From NCBI RefSeq assembly GCF_023278565.1, contig NC_064675.1, positions 310,001-374,000 on the forward strand: a stretch of 64,000 nt of DNA. Direction: 5' to 3'. Below, in pieces: positions 45,018-56,384 of the stretch. The position numbers and the translations under genes are program-made. The notes under the pieces are model-generated. The model searched no databases, was not told where the DNA came from, and saw only the letters and a program-made list of their open reading frames with translations. The stretch is from Colletotrichum lupini. Lineage: Eukaryota; Ascomycota; Sordariomycetes; Glomerellales; Glomerellaceae. Every line of letters starts with the position of its first letter. Position 1 is the first letter of the stretch.

Positions 45018-48000
45018 CTAACTTTGTCTTTTTTTTATTAATTTAATTATTATAGTTAGAAATATAATTCGACCTCGGGCCCGTTTATTAAGTCGTCTCT
45101 TTTTCCCCCTTTTCTTTACTCTTTTTATATAACCTATCCCTCTATTTATATAATAACTTTTTTATTACTTACGAATTACTCTAATCCCTTATTTAGTACT
45201 ACTTTTATAAAAGCGTTTATAAAGTTATTTTTATTATTAATTTAATAAATCTCGAGTATCTCGCGCTTTTTATATAATTATTTAAGGGCTATAATATTAA
45301 TTATAAGCCTCTTTTCTTTCGTCGTTCTTAATTTAATAAGGTATTCGTATAGTAAATAAGAATCGGTATAAATAACCGTTAGAATAAGTAAAAGGCTAAT
45401 TCGATCGGTAATTTTTTTTAGCGTTATTAAAATTACGTAAGAGAGGTTAATACCGTTAACTATATTATAAACCTCTAATATTAATATATTTCTTATTACT
45501 TACTTATTTTTAATTAATAAGTAGTAGATTATATTATTATATATAGTAAATTCGCTCTTACTTATACTCTTATTAACTAAAATAATAATATACCCTAATT
45601 ACGAAGTAAGGTCGTTATTATTTATAAATAACTTATTAATAAAGATATAAAGCTTATTAATTATAAAGTCGATTAGGTAGTAAATAAGACCTCAATCGAG
45701 ATTCGTTTATTATTACTTAAGCCGCTTATTAAGTACCTCGACGTTTTATTTAGTTAGATTTATAGCTTATACTACCCTAACGTAGTTAAAATCGCCTTAA
45801 GTTAATAAATATTTATAATATATACCCCTCGCGCGAGCTTAGTTTTATACCGCTTTTTAATATTAGTTATATTCGGATTAACGAGGTTAATCTTCTCGCC
45901 CTACTTTTTTTATTAAAAAACGATAGTTTCTTTTTTAATTATAAGAATCCCGCTATTAAATACTAGGGGGGTATTTATTATAAAGACCTCTTTTAATTTT
46001 ATTATAAAGCCCGCTTTTTAAAGCTCCTTATCCTCTTTTTTTATAAAGTTAATATTAAATAGGCCTAATATATCGTTAGTCTATATTCTAACGATCCTAA
46101 ATTAATTACTTTCGTATTTTATAATTAATAAGTACGGGTTATACGTAGAAGTAATTATTAATAGTTAATTAATATAAAAATCGTAATATATAGCTTATTA
46201 ATAGGTGCCTAATTTTGCGAGCCTATATAGTGGCTTAAGTATTTTAATAATCGTACTTTCTAAGTACTTATTAGCTATTTCTTTTAGTAAATAGGCTAGG
46301 ATTTTCCTTATAAGTCCTATAGCCGATTGAGTATAGGCCTAGGTAATATTACGGCTCTAAATCTCGTATCCCTTTTTTTATAGTAATACTATTAGTACTA
46401 TTATTAATCGTTAGTTATAGTGCTATATAGTAGGCGATTATATAAGTAGCGTTGCTTTTTTAATATTACCGTACCCCTAAATTACGTATCTAAATTTCTT
46501 ATATAGCTAGGGTGTTCTTTTTTTTTAAATTTTACGAACTATTTTTAATTTAAATATGCGGAGGTTTATATATTTTTCTAAGTTATATAGGATAAATCGA
46601 TAGACCCCTCGATTGCGAAAAGTATTTATTTTAATTAGATCTAATCCCTTATACGGCTTTTTAATAGTTATAATTACGCTTTCTTTACGTAGTTTAACTA
46701 TTAGCTCGAAATCGGCTTTCTCTTTTACTATATAAAAAGTGTTAATTACTTTATTATTAATAATAAATTACCGCGTTAAGGCTTACCGTCGTAGTCTTTT
46801 ATAACGTCTTATTAGTAATATTAGTACTCTTTTAGTAATTTCCTCTTTCTCGTCGTTTATTAGTACTACTATAACGATTTCGTTAAGGATAATTTCCTAT
46901 GCCTCTACTACGGGTTATATAGTTTCCCTTAGCTCTTTTTCTTTTTATAAATTAAAAATTACCTCGTTAAGATCTATATAATACGGTCTAACTACTGTAA
47001 TTAATACTTCGAGTAGCTAGTTACGATTTCTTATAATTATATAAGAGCGCTTATTAACGGAAATTAACTTATATAGCCTAGCTTATTATTAAGTAATTTT
47101 ATACTATACTCGTATATCTAAATTTAATAGTATATTTAAATTACCCTTTATATCGGGCCTATTACGTATAGTAATTACCTCGTTAATTTACCTTTTTATA
47201 CTTACCTCGCGTAATACTTATATTATTTTTTTAATTACTTAGGCTTATTAGCTTATACTTAGTAATAGTAGCGAGGCTAAGGTCGTTTTTAAATATACTC
47301 TAAATACTAATAGCGTTAGTATAAGTCTATTAGGCCTTATAGTATCGTTATAATATTTAAGTACTAACTAGAGGTATTCGTTATTAGTAAAATCCGGATT
47401 TTCCTTTTTAATAATTCTAAACGCCCTTTTTAACTATTAGTATGCCCTTTTTACCTTTTTAATATTATAGTACGCTTTAATAAGTACGACTTTTAGCTAT
47501 ATACCGTAGGCCGTCGTATTATCCCTAAATTCTATTAATTTAAAGCTAGTACTAGCGTTAGTTCTAATACTATCTAGTAGTCTTTAGTATATATCGATCT
47601 AGCTTTTTTATAGGGCTACCCATACTATTTTTATTTATAAATCCTAGAGGAATTGCCCTATTTAAAAGGATATAGCTACGTTAATTATATATAATACTAA
47701 CTAACTATTTAAGTAGAAAATATCGACGACGATTTCTTAGTTAAAGTTAAGCTTATTACGTAATTTAAACTTAAATCTGCGTGGGCTCTGCGTATTTATC
47801 TAATATTAGTAGTATATTTTTATTAACTACTTTAGCACCCCTATTTCGATATTATTATTACCTAATTACTTTAAGAAGTTATATAGCCTCATAACCGACG
47901 GGTACCTAAATCTCTAATATAGTTTACTAAGCTTACTTTTCGTTAAATAATTAATTAACTTCGTGTCGTTAGTGAGCTTTATAAACGTATACCCCTATTA

Positions 48001-51000
48001 TTATTTAACTATCTCGAAGTGCTTATTACTAAAGATTCCATTCTTCGTATTATCGAATATAATACCTAGTCGATTTATATTTTTTAAATATAAGAGAAAT
48101 AGGGTATTAATAAGTAAAATATAAAAAGTTATCGTTCTAAAATATATCTCTATTTTTATTATACCTAGGGCGACGATTTCCTTACTTAGGCTAAAACTAA
48201 TCCTCGTAATACCTACTATCGACGTATTAAGTATTATTAGTGCGATCTTTTATAGCGCTTAGAATTACCTTTTTTTTTTAATTAATTATTACGATACCCT
48301 AGTGTTTAGGATAATCCTATAGAAATTATTTAAGCCGTACTTTTTACTTATATAAAATGCCTATACGAGCTTAGTATTTAAAAGATCTAAGTAGTATAAA
48401 AAGGACCCCTCTAGCTACCCCTAGATTTGCTTAGTATTATATTCTTTTTTTTTAAATATTAAGAAAAATAGCGTCTTCTCTTTAATCGTTAAGAAAATAG
48501 GCTTTTGCCCAATTAGATTTACCTTTTTAGCCGCCTCCGTATTCGTTATTTAAGGGACCTTCCCTTACTATCTATAAATAAAAGCTTATTTATTAAGAGC
48601 TTTTACTACCCTTTATTCGTTTAGCCTTATATATTCTCTAGATATTAACGGGGTAAAAAAAAAGTAGTTAATATCGTCGATTTCGTCGTAATTTAATTTA
48701 TTAGTATAGGGAGTAAGATCTTTTTTATTTTTTAAATCTCTTATGGGGGGTATATACTTTAAGCTACTACTTTAGCTACTATTACTAAGTTCCGTACCCC
48801 CGGATCTGCCCTTATATATAACGAGGAATTAGTTAAACCGACGAGGGCTAGTTTTACTATCTACTACCCTCGACTTTCTATACTATTTATATAATTTAAT
48901 ACGCTCTTCCTTAGAGTAGTTACTTAATTAATATCTATTTTTTTTATAAATATAGTATTACTTTTTTTATTACCCTACCCGTAAGTTAAATCTCTACTTA
49001 TTTAATAAATCTAGGCCTCCTTATTAGTAATTACTATATCTAGCCTTTTTTTTTTTTTTATTATACGTTCGATCGACTTAATATTATTAATAAGGGCCGT
49101 TATATATTTAGAAATAGGTTTAGCGCGGTATTTTCGTTTTAATATTAAAACTAAATCTTAGCCTCGAGTAGAGCGTCTCGTAGTTTTTAGGTACTTAGTA
49201 TAGGGTTATTTTTATTTTTAATATATATTAAACTACGGTATAAAGATATTTAACTTTTTACTCGTTTATCCCCTTATTTAGCTAGGTTTTTATTAGCTTA
49301 TTAATTCGATTAATAAGCTCTTTAAGGATCTCTACTCGCGATTTACCCTCTATTATCTTAGCTATAAATACGAAAGAAATCGCTTATAGTTTAAATAGGA
49401 GCTCTAGGTTCTTATTATAAGTCTTAAAATAGCTTTAGATTACGTTAATTATACTAAGAAAGTCGTTTTAATTAAGATTACGTACCGCTTTATAATAATA
49501 ATTAAAAACTTTATTTACGAGTACGATATTAATTACTAAATAGTATTAATATTCCCTAATTCCGACTTTTTTATAATAATCGTAAAATATCGTTAGGGCT
49601 TTTTATAAGACCTTATACTTCCCCCTAGAGTATAATCTTTTTTTTAAGAAGATCTTTTTAAGGTCTATAAATTACTTCGTATTTATTACTAGATTTTTAG
49701 TATTTATATACGATCTTTGCGTTATTACGTATTATTAATAACTTTAAGTCGTTTACTTCTTTTTTTATTAGCTAATCGGCGCCGAATTTCGTATTAATAG
49801 CAGTAACGAGTTATAGATCGAAATAGGTAGAATTATTAATTATCGTACTTTTAGTATTATATTTTACTCCGGTATATCTTTTTGCGATAATAGATTTTCG
49901 TTAGTAATTATAGGGAGGAAATCTAAGTTATTTACCTTTTTTTTAAATTCGTTAAAGCGATTATACGCTCTATTAACCTATACTTAGTTCTATAATACGA
50001 ATTCCTCTTTTATAATTATCGCTATTAGTATTTCGTATAGCTCTTATAATTATAATTACGCTAGTAATACCCCTCGCCCGTAGAGGAATTTATTAACTAC
50101 TTTTATAATTCCTAGGCTTATATTTACGAACTATTCGTTTAGCTAGTAGTTAAGGTCGTCTGCGACCTCGTAGAATAGGGGTTACCCCTATAGCCCCTTT
50201 TTTTTATAAACCTTAGTTAAATAGATTAATACCGCGTTAATTTACTTACCATTAGGCTAATCTGCGATTCTATATATCTACGTCCCCTAATAGTCCGGGT
50301 TAATATTTACTTATTTATAAGAGATTAGGATTTTATTTAAGATCGGGTTTTATCCTCTTTTTTTTTACCCTAACTCGCTAAGGGTCGTGCTCTAGCTTAT
50401 ACCTATATTAATAATTACTAATATATTTAATTTTAATAGGGATATATTTAATCCGCGTATTAGTCGTAATAAATCTATACTTTCGCTACTTAACGAATTT
50501 ATTAGGGTTTAAGAAATTCCCGCTTCCTCTTACTATCTCGCTACTACTCTCGTTTTTATTATTTTTAGTAATTATTACTACCCTTCTAAATCGCTAGCTA
50601 TTATACTTACTAAGATCCTCCTTTTTATTTAATATAAAAGGGTAGGTTTTAGTAGTTCTTTTTAATAATAGTAGCGGTAGACGTTTATATTACCGTAAGA
50701 AAATATAATAATTAGTCTCGGGATTTTTATTAGTTATTAATTTTTATTATTCCGTATACTTTTAGCTTTTTAAGCCTCGTACTCTCTATAATTTCTAAAT
50801 AGCTTCTTTAGTTAATTTTTTAAAATTAGTAATTTCGTACTGGGAGCTAGTATAAAAAAGAAGCCCTTTAGTAGCCCTTTAGAGGATTCTTTTCTTTTCC
50901 CCTTAAATCCTCGTCTTTTTAGCTTTTTTTTAAGCTAATAATAACTCTAGCAAGAGGTTATAAGACTATTTTAAAGTAGCTACTTTTTTTTTAAGTTAAT

Positions 51001-51699
51001 CTCCGAGATCCGTAATACTCTTAGTTTAATACTATTAAGACCTTTAAATCCCCTCTTTTCTTATTAAACCGTCCCTTATACTATATTCTTAAATAATACT
51101 TAGGGGGTAGTTAAGGGAGTTATAAAAAGGTCGTTTAGATCGCGGGCTTAAAATCGTATTTATAAAATCCTTATAATAATAAACTTTTTTATATTATAAA
51201 TCTCTTAGCTTAATAACTCTTATAAAATTATTTTTATTACTAAATAAGAATATTTACGTTTAGAGATCCCCTTTTTTAATTGCGTAGTACTTTTTTATAT
51301 TATATTATTAAGCTCGTTCGTTGCGCTAATTAATTAAGTAGGTAGTCGTCATATAGGTATTTCCTTTTTCCTAATTTAACTAGTTAATTTTTAATCGCAG
51401 GCCGGCTATAGAAAAGTCGTTTAGTAAAAAAGCTACTTAGGGTAATAATAAAAGGCTAGTTAGTTAAGTAGTTCTATTAATTAATATAGTTTAATATAAT
51501 AAATATCGACCTCTCATAAGTAATAAAGGGCTACGATTATTTAATTTTATATAGTATTTAAGAATCGCCTCTTTTTTCGTTTACTTCCGTAAGGTTAATT
51601 AATACGAATCTCTTATCCTATATAGTATTAAAAAGTTATCTCTTTTACGTAGCGAGATACCTTACTAATCTATAATAATAGAATTTAATTACTAATTAG

Positions 51700-51904
51700 T
51701 ATTAATATCCTTCTTATAGGGTAGTTAGTTTAAACTATAGTTAATAAAGAGATTAATTAAACTATCTAAATATCTGCGTCGTAGGTATAAAAAGGAGGTT
51801 CTAACCGTAGGTTGGGCTAGCTACGATAATCGTAAATAGGGCCCCCAATTGGCCCCTGCGCAGTCGGCTGTATGCCGCGGTCGAATTGGACTTCCAATCC
51901 GACA
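51700..51904 (-). repeat. 5' LTR of copia copy 2
   Basis: 205 bp. The outer 100 bp (next to the MBL-fold fragment) are almost free of RIP changes and match the solo LTR; the inner half is mutated. Confidence 0.9.
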
Positions 51905-52529
51905 GAGACATATGCCCATTCATCCCCTGGCTAAGCAATTCAAGCGATCCTTGACCAACTCGAAAGCGAGCATTGGGAAAGTCGGAAGGAGTTCCAATAT
52001 GGTCCCAGTGGACGTGGCTGAGTATAACTTCGTCGATAGCTGCCACATCAAGACCTCCATCGATCAGGCTCTGTCGGACGTCCGGTAATAAGGTCATCGG
52101 CTGACGATTCTTTGTGTGGTTTTGTATCGGCGTAGAATAGCGACCAATATCCCGTCTCAAGCCCAGATCGTAAAGAATGCGTCGATGACCCCCTTCGAAT
52201 GAATTCTGCGAGATGAGGAAAGAGAGTGATGGCACAAGCGAGGTCTCGTCCTCAGACACCCCCGCGACGAAGAACCGCTTGGGGAGGGTGAACTCGCCGC
52301 CTCTGAGAGCGGAGACTTGGACCTCCCCCCGTGCTTTCGACTCCAGATCTTTAAGGGCAACTGCCATTCCATCGGATCTGGACATGTTGATTCGAATTTC
52401 TTGCGTATTTCGAGATGAGGCCGGTGGGTGAAGAGTATAGGTAAGACGTGTGGGTGCCAACAATTCAGGCGGCGATAGACCGGTACTTGCGGGGTAGCTG
52501 TATGGCCCAATCCTGCGTCTCCGTGCCAA
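51905..52529 (-). pseudogene. MBL-fold hydrolase, 3' part lost at LTR junction
   Basis: The frame carries GVSEDETSLVPSLSF, RRILYDLGLRRD, and the metal-binding HVHWDH with SHVHWDHIGTPSDFP downstream strands, typical of lactonase-like MBL proteins. It stops being MBL at NGHMSL where the LTR begins, so the second half of the fold (the later His and Asp ligands) is lost. The first ATG in frame is at 52385; the frame is open back to 52529 with LSPPELLAPTRLTYTL, which resembles the N-terminus of relatives, so a further 5' exon is likely but I could not place it. It is a relative of the intact MBL gene at 61536, not its missing half. Confidence 0.8.
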
Positions 52530-52924
52530 ACTTCAGGACTTAGCTGGGATTCAGGACCTCCGCGACTGATCTGTATCGAAGCTTCTGAGAACGCATCTAG
52601 ATACAAATGTATTCCCTTCGATCCGCCCTTTCACGATCCGACTAGCATGTCATATCCTGCCCATCCTCGACCCATCGAATCTCCACACGAGGATGGTCAA
52701 CTCAGACGCCACACTTCCTGATGCCACCGTGCTTGAAGTTCATTTGGCAGAATGCGATTGACCTACGACTGAATTTGTTTTCCCCTTCAAACCCCTTGGA
52801 GTCATGACAATGTACATCGCAACATGTGGAGAATCTCTGCATCTAGATCCCTTGGTGGAGGGAGTGAGATGAGTTTAATGTATGGTTCCCAAGCCATCAT
52901 TACAGCGCTTGAGGTAGTTGACCA
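52530..52924. other. Intergenic / possible 5' part of MBL fragment
   Basis: May hold an unplaced first exon and promoter of the MBL fragment (minus strand) and the 3' region of the downstream regulator. No firm feature. Confidence 0.35.
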
Positions 52925-55900
52925 CTAGCAATACACGTTTTGCAACAAAGAGATTTGTTGTAAACTTCCACCCGTCTTTTCCGCGTTGTACGTCACGCCG
53001 GTAGGTTTACGGCAGCTGGCATCATACGCGTCTTGATACGCATCGGCCAGTTGGCTCAGTATTCCTCCCATCCGTGGCGTAATGCCCCACACCCAGACCT
53101 AGGAAGTTATCAGTATATCAGTTTGCAACGATGCATGAAAACAAAATAGTATCACCTACGTCTGACAGAAACCAGCCCCACATCCTGGCGATTCCGGCAG
53201 CAAGAGTCGTGCCCTCCCCGATATCGCACTCGGCCTCATCTAGAGTCTCTCTGATCAAGGCTAATAGCTCCAGCTCGCTCTGAATTGGCTGCATCCCGGC
53301 TATCTTGTCCTGTTCTATGGACTGAGCCCATTTTGATACTAGAAGAGCTGTTTGCAGCACGGAGATCAGCATCATGAACGGACCCTCCCAATCAGCTGTA
53401 AGGGTTATCTCGAATTCACTTACCACCCGTCCACCCTGCCACAGCATGCTCAACACTCCATCGAAAAGCGGCAGTCTTCCGGACCAGAAGATGCCCTATC
53501 TTGACTGGAACAACCATGCCTTCGAAGGCCTTCGAAACCATCTTGAGAATGTGGGAGCTTCGTTCCATCCTGCCCATAATGAATGATGACACGCATGACC
53601 CTACGTCCCTATCCTCAAGGCTCAACAAGCTGATTCGACAGGGAGTGGTGGATATTTTCGACAGCTTTGTGTAGGCTATGCGCAAGACTGCCTGGCAGTT
53701 GAATACAAGCGAGATTTCTTTGTCCTTCTCGTCTTCTTCTGGACGTGGTTGTCGTAACTCGCTCCTGACGCCTTGGAGAAAAGCATCGCACCGAGCCAAC
53801 GACTGCATAGCACCGTTGAGGAGCGAAGCTCTCAGAGGGTCTTGTTCATCACCAATATCATTCCTTGCAATCGGACATGTTGAAGCGAGGGCCTGGCAGA
53901 CTTGTAATCTCTGCCACATGTGAACGACGACCGCATGGGTCAAGACGAGGGCAGTAAAGGTCGACACGCGGTACGGTACCGTGTCGGCATGATACCTTCC
54001 TTCAAGTAGAATGTCAACAAGTACATCTTTGATTGTGTGTCGTCGACTGTATGGCGAGCTTTTCGAGGCAGCTGTCCGAAGCTCTCGCCACTCTGCAGGT
54101 GACCTCGCGTTCCACATCTTTTCATCTTGATACGCTTCGATATCCAGATCTTGGGTCGCATGAAATCCAGGATTGACGTCGTAGATCACCATAGTGAGGG
54201 TACTCTCTATGAAGATGCCCCCCAGCGCGCGCTTCCACGACTCTAGCTCTATCCACGTGTGCCACGTCATCTCGGATGGTTCTGTTTCAGTGTTTTCTAC
54301 CGCAGTTCGAGCTTTGTTATAAACCTTTGAGATTTTGAAAGACGCTAGTAAGTATCATTGTCTCGAAGTAGTCTTCTATCGCTCATGAAGGTGCAGATTG
54401 ACTCACCAAGGTGTAGAAGCCATTGTCCTTCATCGTTGCGTCAACGAGATCCTTCTCCCCGCTCATGACTGCGTAAAAGCTAAGAAGAATTTTCGCTTGC
54501 ACAAACCAAAGGAAGTAGTCCTTTACCATGGATTTGGAATCGTCCTTGGTTGGTTGAGGCACCTGTTCCACACTGCGGATTGACAAGTCATAAAGATGAC
54601 GCGCCCGACGTCGGTCTAGGCGATAGAGAGCGCCGATGGAACAGATGGAAAGCACCAAGGGGCCCGGAGTGTGTGCCAAATCAAAAGTTTGCATATGAAT
54701 GATCGGAAAGTGGCTATGAAAACTCGTCATGTAAGCAGATAGGAAGCCCTGCAACGTTTTGGCGGTGGGCAGTTGGAAGTCTCCAGCTGCTATTCTCAGC
54801 CGCGAAGACATGTCTTTGCGAAGATACGCACACGTCTCTTCGTCAAAGGTCACGGTCGGATATTGTTGACGCCCGTCTTCGAGTAGAGAAGGGAGATCGC
54901 TGCTAGCCGAGGGTATTTGGCAGCTAGCCCATCCAGGGGGGGCTCCGCTTGAAGGGTCTTCAGTATTGGGATGGCGTGGAATTCGTCTTCGATCATCTCT
55001 CTGCTCCGCAGTGTCACCTGGTATGGGCGAGAGGTCAAATGCGCCCATGCCGAGATGGGCCAGTGTTCTCGGTGAAAAGAGCTCGTCGTTTTCCGTGGAT
55101 GGATCAGCAGCACCGCTCTTCTCCGGTGGATTTTGTGGTTGACGAGGGGGTTGTTCTCGTAAAGCGCCAGTCTCAAGCCCGTTTTCTGTTGGATATTCAC
55201 TTGGCATCTCCATTGCAATACTTTCAAAGGGAAGATCCATGTTCATGAATAACGCTGGGTCTAGCGGTGGCAACTCTTCAACTGGATCGACGTCGTGGAA
55301 GTACTGAAGCTGCAGCAAGTTTCCTTCCTGTTGAGCATCATGCTGGAATATGTCTGCGGGACGACTTTCGGTGGCTCGGTTAAGAGTACTTGGATCCCTG
55401 CGCGTCTCGAAGGATTGGTCAGTTAATGGCTGAAACGACATCAACATTCGTTCAAGTTCGATGTCGGGATCGGCTGCTTGCCGAGAGTATGACTTCCGTC
55501 GTGAGTTGGCTCGGCGCCGTTGACTGGAACATGGTGATGTTGTGGAAGAAGCGACGCCATCGACTGGCGACTGCGAGTCTGGAGATTCCTGGCCGGATCT
55601 TTCGTCTTCCTCTTGGTCTATGTTCATGTAGTCATCGCCTTTCGACGGGGAGAACACTGTTGCTTGCGCCAGTGGCGCGCATGCTACTGTCACCACATCT
55701 CCAATCTTTTCTTTTGCTTGCTCCTTCGCATGCAGAGTGCGCTCGTGTCTCGTAACAAGGTCCCTAGAAGCTCTCAATTAGCAGAAAGTCTTGTGGTTTG
55801 TCCGAGATCGGAAAGCTTCTGCCAATGCGTACTTCCTCGCGTATGACTTGTGACAGTATCGACACACGTAAGGCTTCTCGTGCGTGTGGGTTCTCTCGTG

Positions 55901-56017
55901 ACGAATGCAGTGCTCGCTGCGCTTGAAGGCTTTCGAGCAGTGCGCGCACTTGTACTGGCGTCGTGGTCGACCTCTTCGCGCGGCGCTGGAGGGACTTCCT
56001 TCGGGCCCTGAAGACAT
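52925..56017 (-). CDS. C2H2 zinc-finger transcription factor with fungal-trans domain
   Basis: Five exons: 56017-55833, 55763-54407, 54324-53424, 53347-53160 and 53098-52925, 934 aa. Two C2H2 fingers lie at about residues 20-75: [21 protein letters not shown], and [11 protein letters not shown] joined across intron 1 to [12 protein letters not shown] long acidic, Ser/Pro-rich linker (about 80-330) follows, then the fungal-trans domain ([20 protein letters not shown]) and, across intron 3, [20 protein letters not shown]. The last exon gives [12 protein letters not shown], a family ending. It is a nuclear regulator; targets unknown. The intron 3 choice (76 nt) rests on the restored family motif. 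Its promoter region is cut short by the RIP-mutated tract that begins at 56343. Confidence 0.82.
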
Positions 56018-56342
56018 GGACGTTTTGATTCTATGCTCCCTTTCTCTGAACGCGGTGATCTCGCCTCGATTGTTTACTTCCGTCGATTCGAATAGCTTCA
56101 AGCAGTGGATTGGTAGCCTCAATTGCCATGATGTGGTGTTGGCAAGGAACAGTGCGGGCAGATCGGATTCCTGAGATGCCGACAGAGGCCGGGCTTGACT
56201 TGCGGGGGGACCAGGACATCCCCTACATTCTTCTCCGCACCTGATGCGTATTGACCCGTTAGTGTCCTGGGAAGTCTGAAATCCACGGCGTGCGACTCGC
56301 TGATGGCTGATGAATCAGGGCTGTGTCAGCTTCTTCCGCAGC
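56018..56342. other. Promoter of C2H2 regulator
   Basis: Only 325 bp of normal-composition DNA lie between the start codon and the inverted repeat. A frame with [10 protein letters not shown] upstream suggests an alternative 5' exon, but I found no convincing splice. Confidence 0.4.
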
Positions 56343-56384
56343 GATGGGCCCTACGGCAGACTGCAAGAGGCACTCTGCCAAAAC
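56343..56384 (+). repeat. Left terminal inverted repeat
   Basis: Begins GATGGGCCCTACGGCAGACT. It pairs with 61246-61287 except at two positions. Confidence 0.85.

Larger units (their letters stand above)
44813..51904 (-). mobile_element. Ty1/copia LTR retrotransposon copy 2, inverted, RIP-degraded
   Basis: 7092 bp, the reverse-complement counterpart of the copy at 31461, with LTRs at 44813-45017 and 51700-51904. Many internal blocks match copy 1 in reverse order, for example the RT zone near 46520-46610 against 36730-36830. It is as TA-rich and stop-ridden as copy 1. The 5-mers beside the LTRs are CCACC on the left and GAGAC on the right, so there is again no target duplication. The left flank is a hydrolase 3' fragment and the right flank an MBL-fold 5' fragment. 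Confidence 0.88.

Noticed and set aside
31456..51909. A single inversion between the two copia copies as explanation of the mismatched flanks
   Set aside because: Undoing such an inversion pairs ATATC with GGTGG and CTTAC with GAGAC, which still do not match, and the gene fragments do not join either.
53385..53445. Alternative 61-nt intron in the C2H2 gene joining AFRW to DWEGP
   Set aside because: It would remove the family motif SVEHAVAGW; the 76-nt intron at 53423-53348 keeps it and joins correctly to ALLVSKW.
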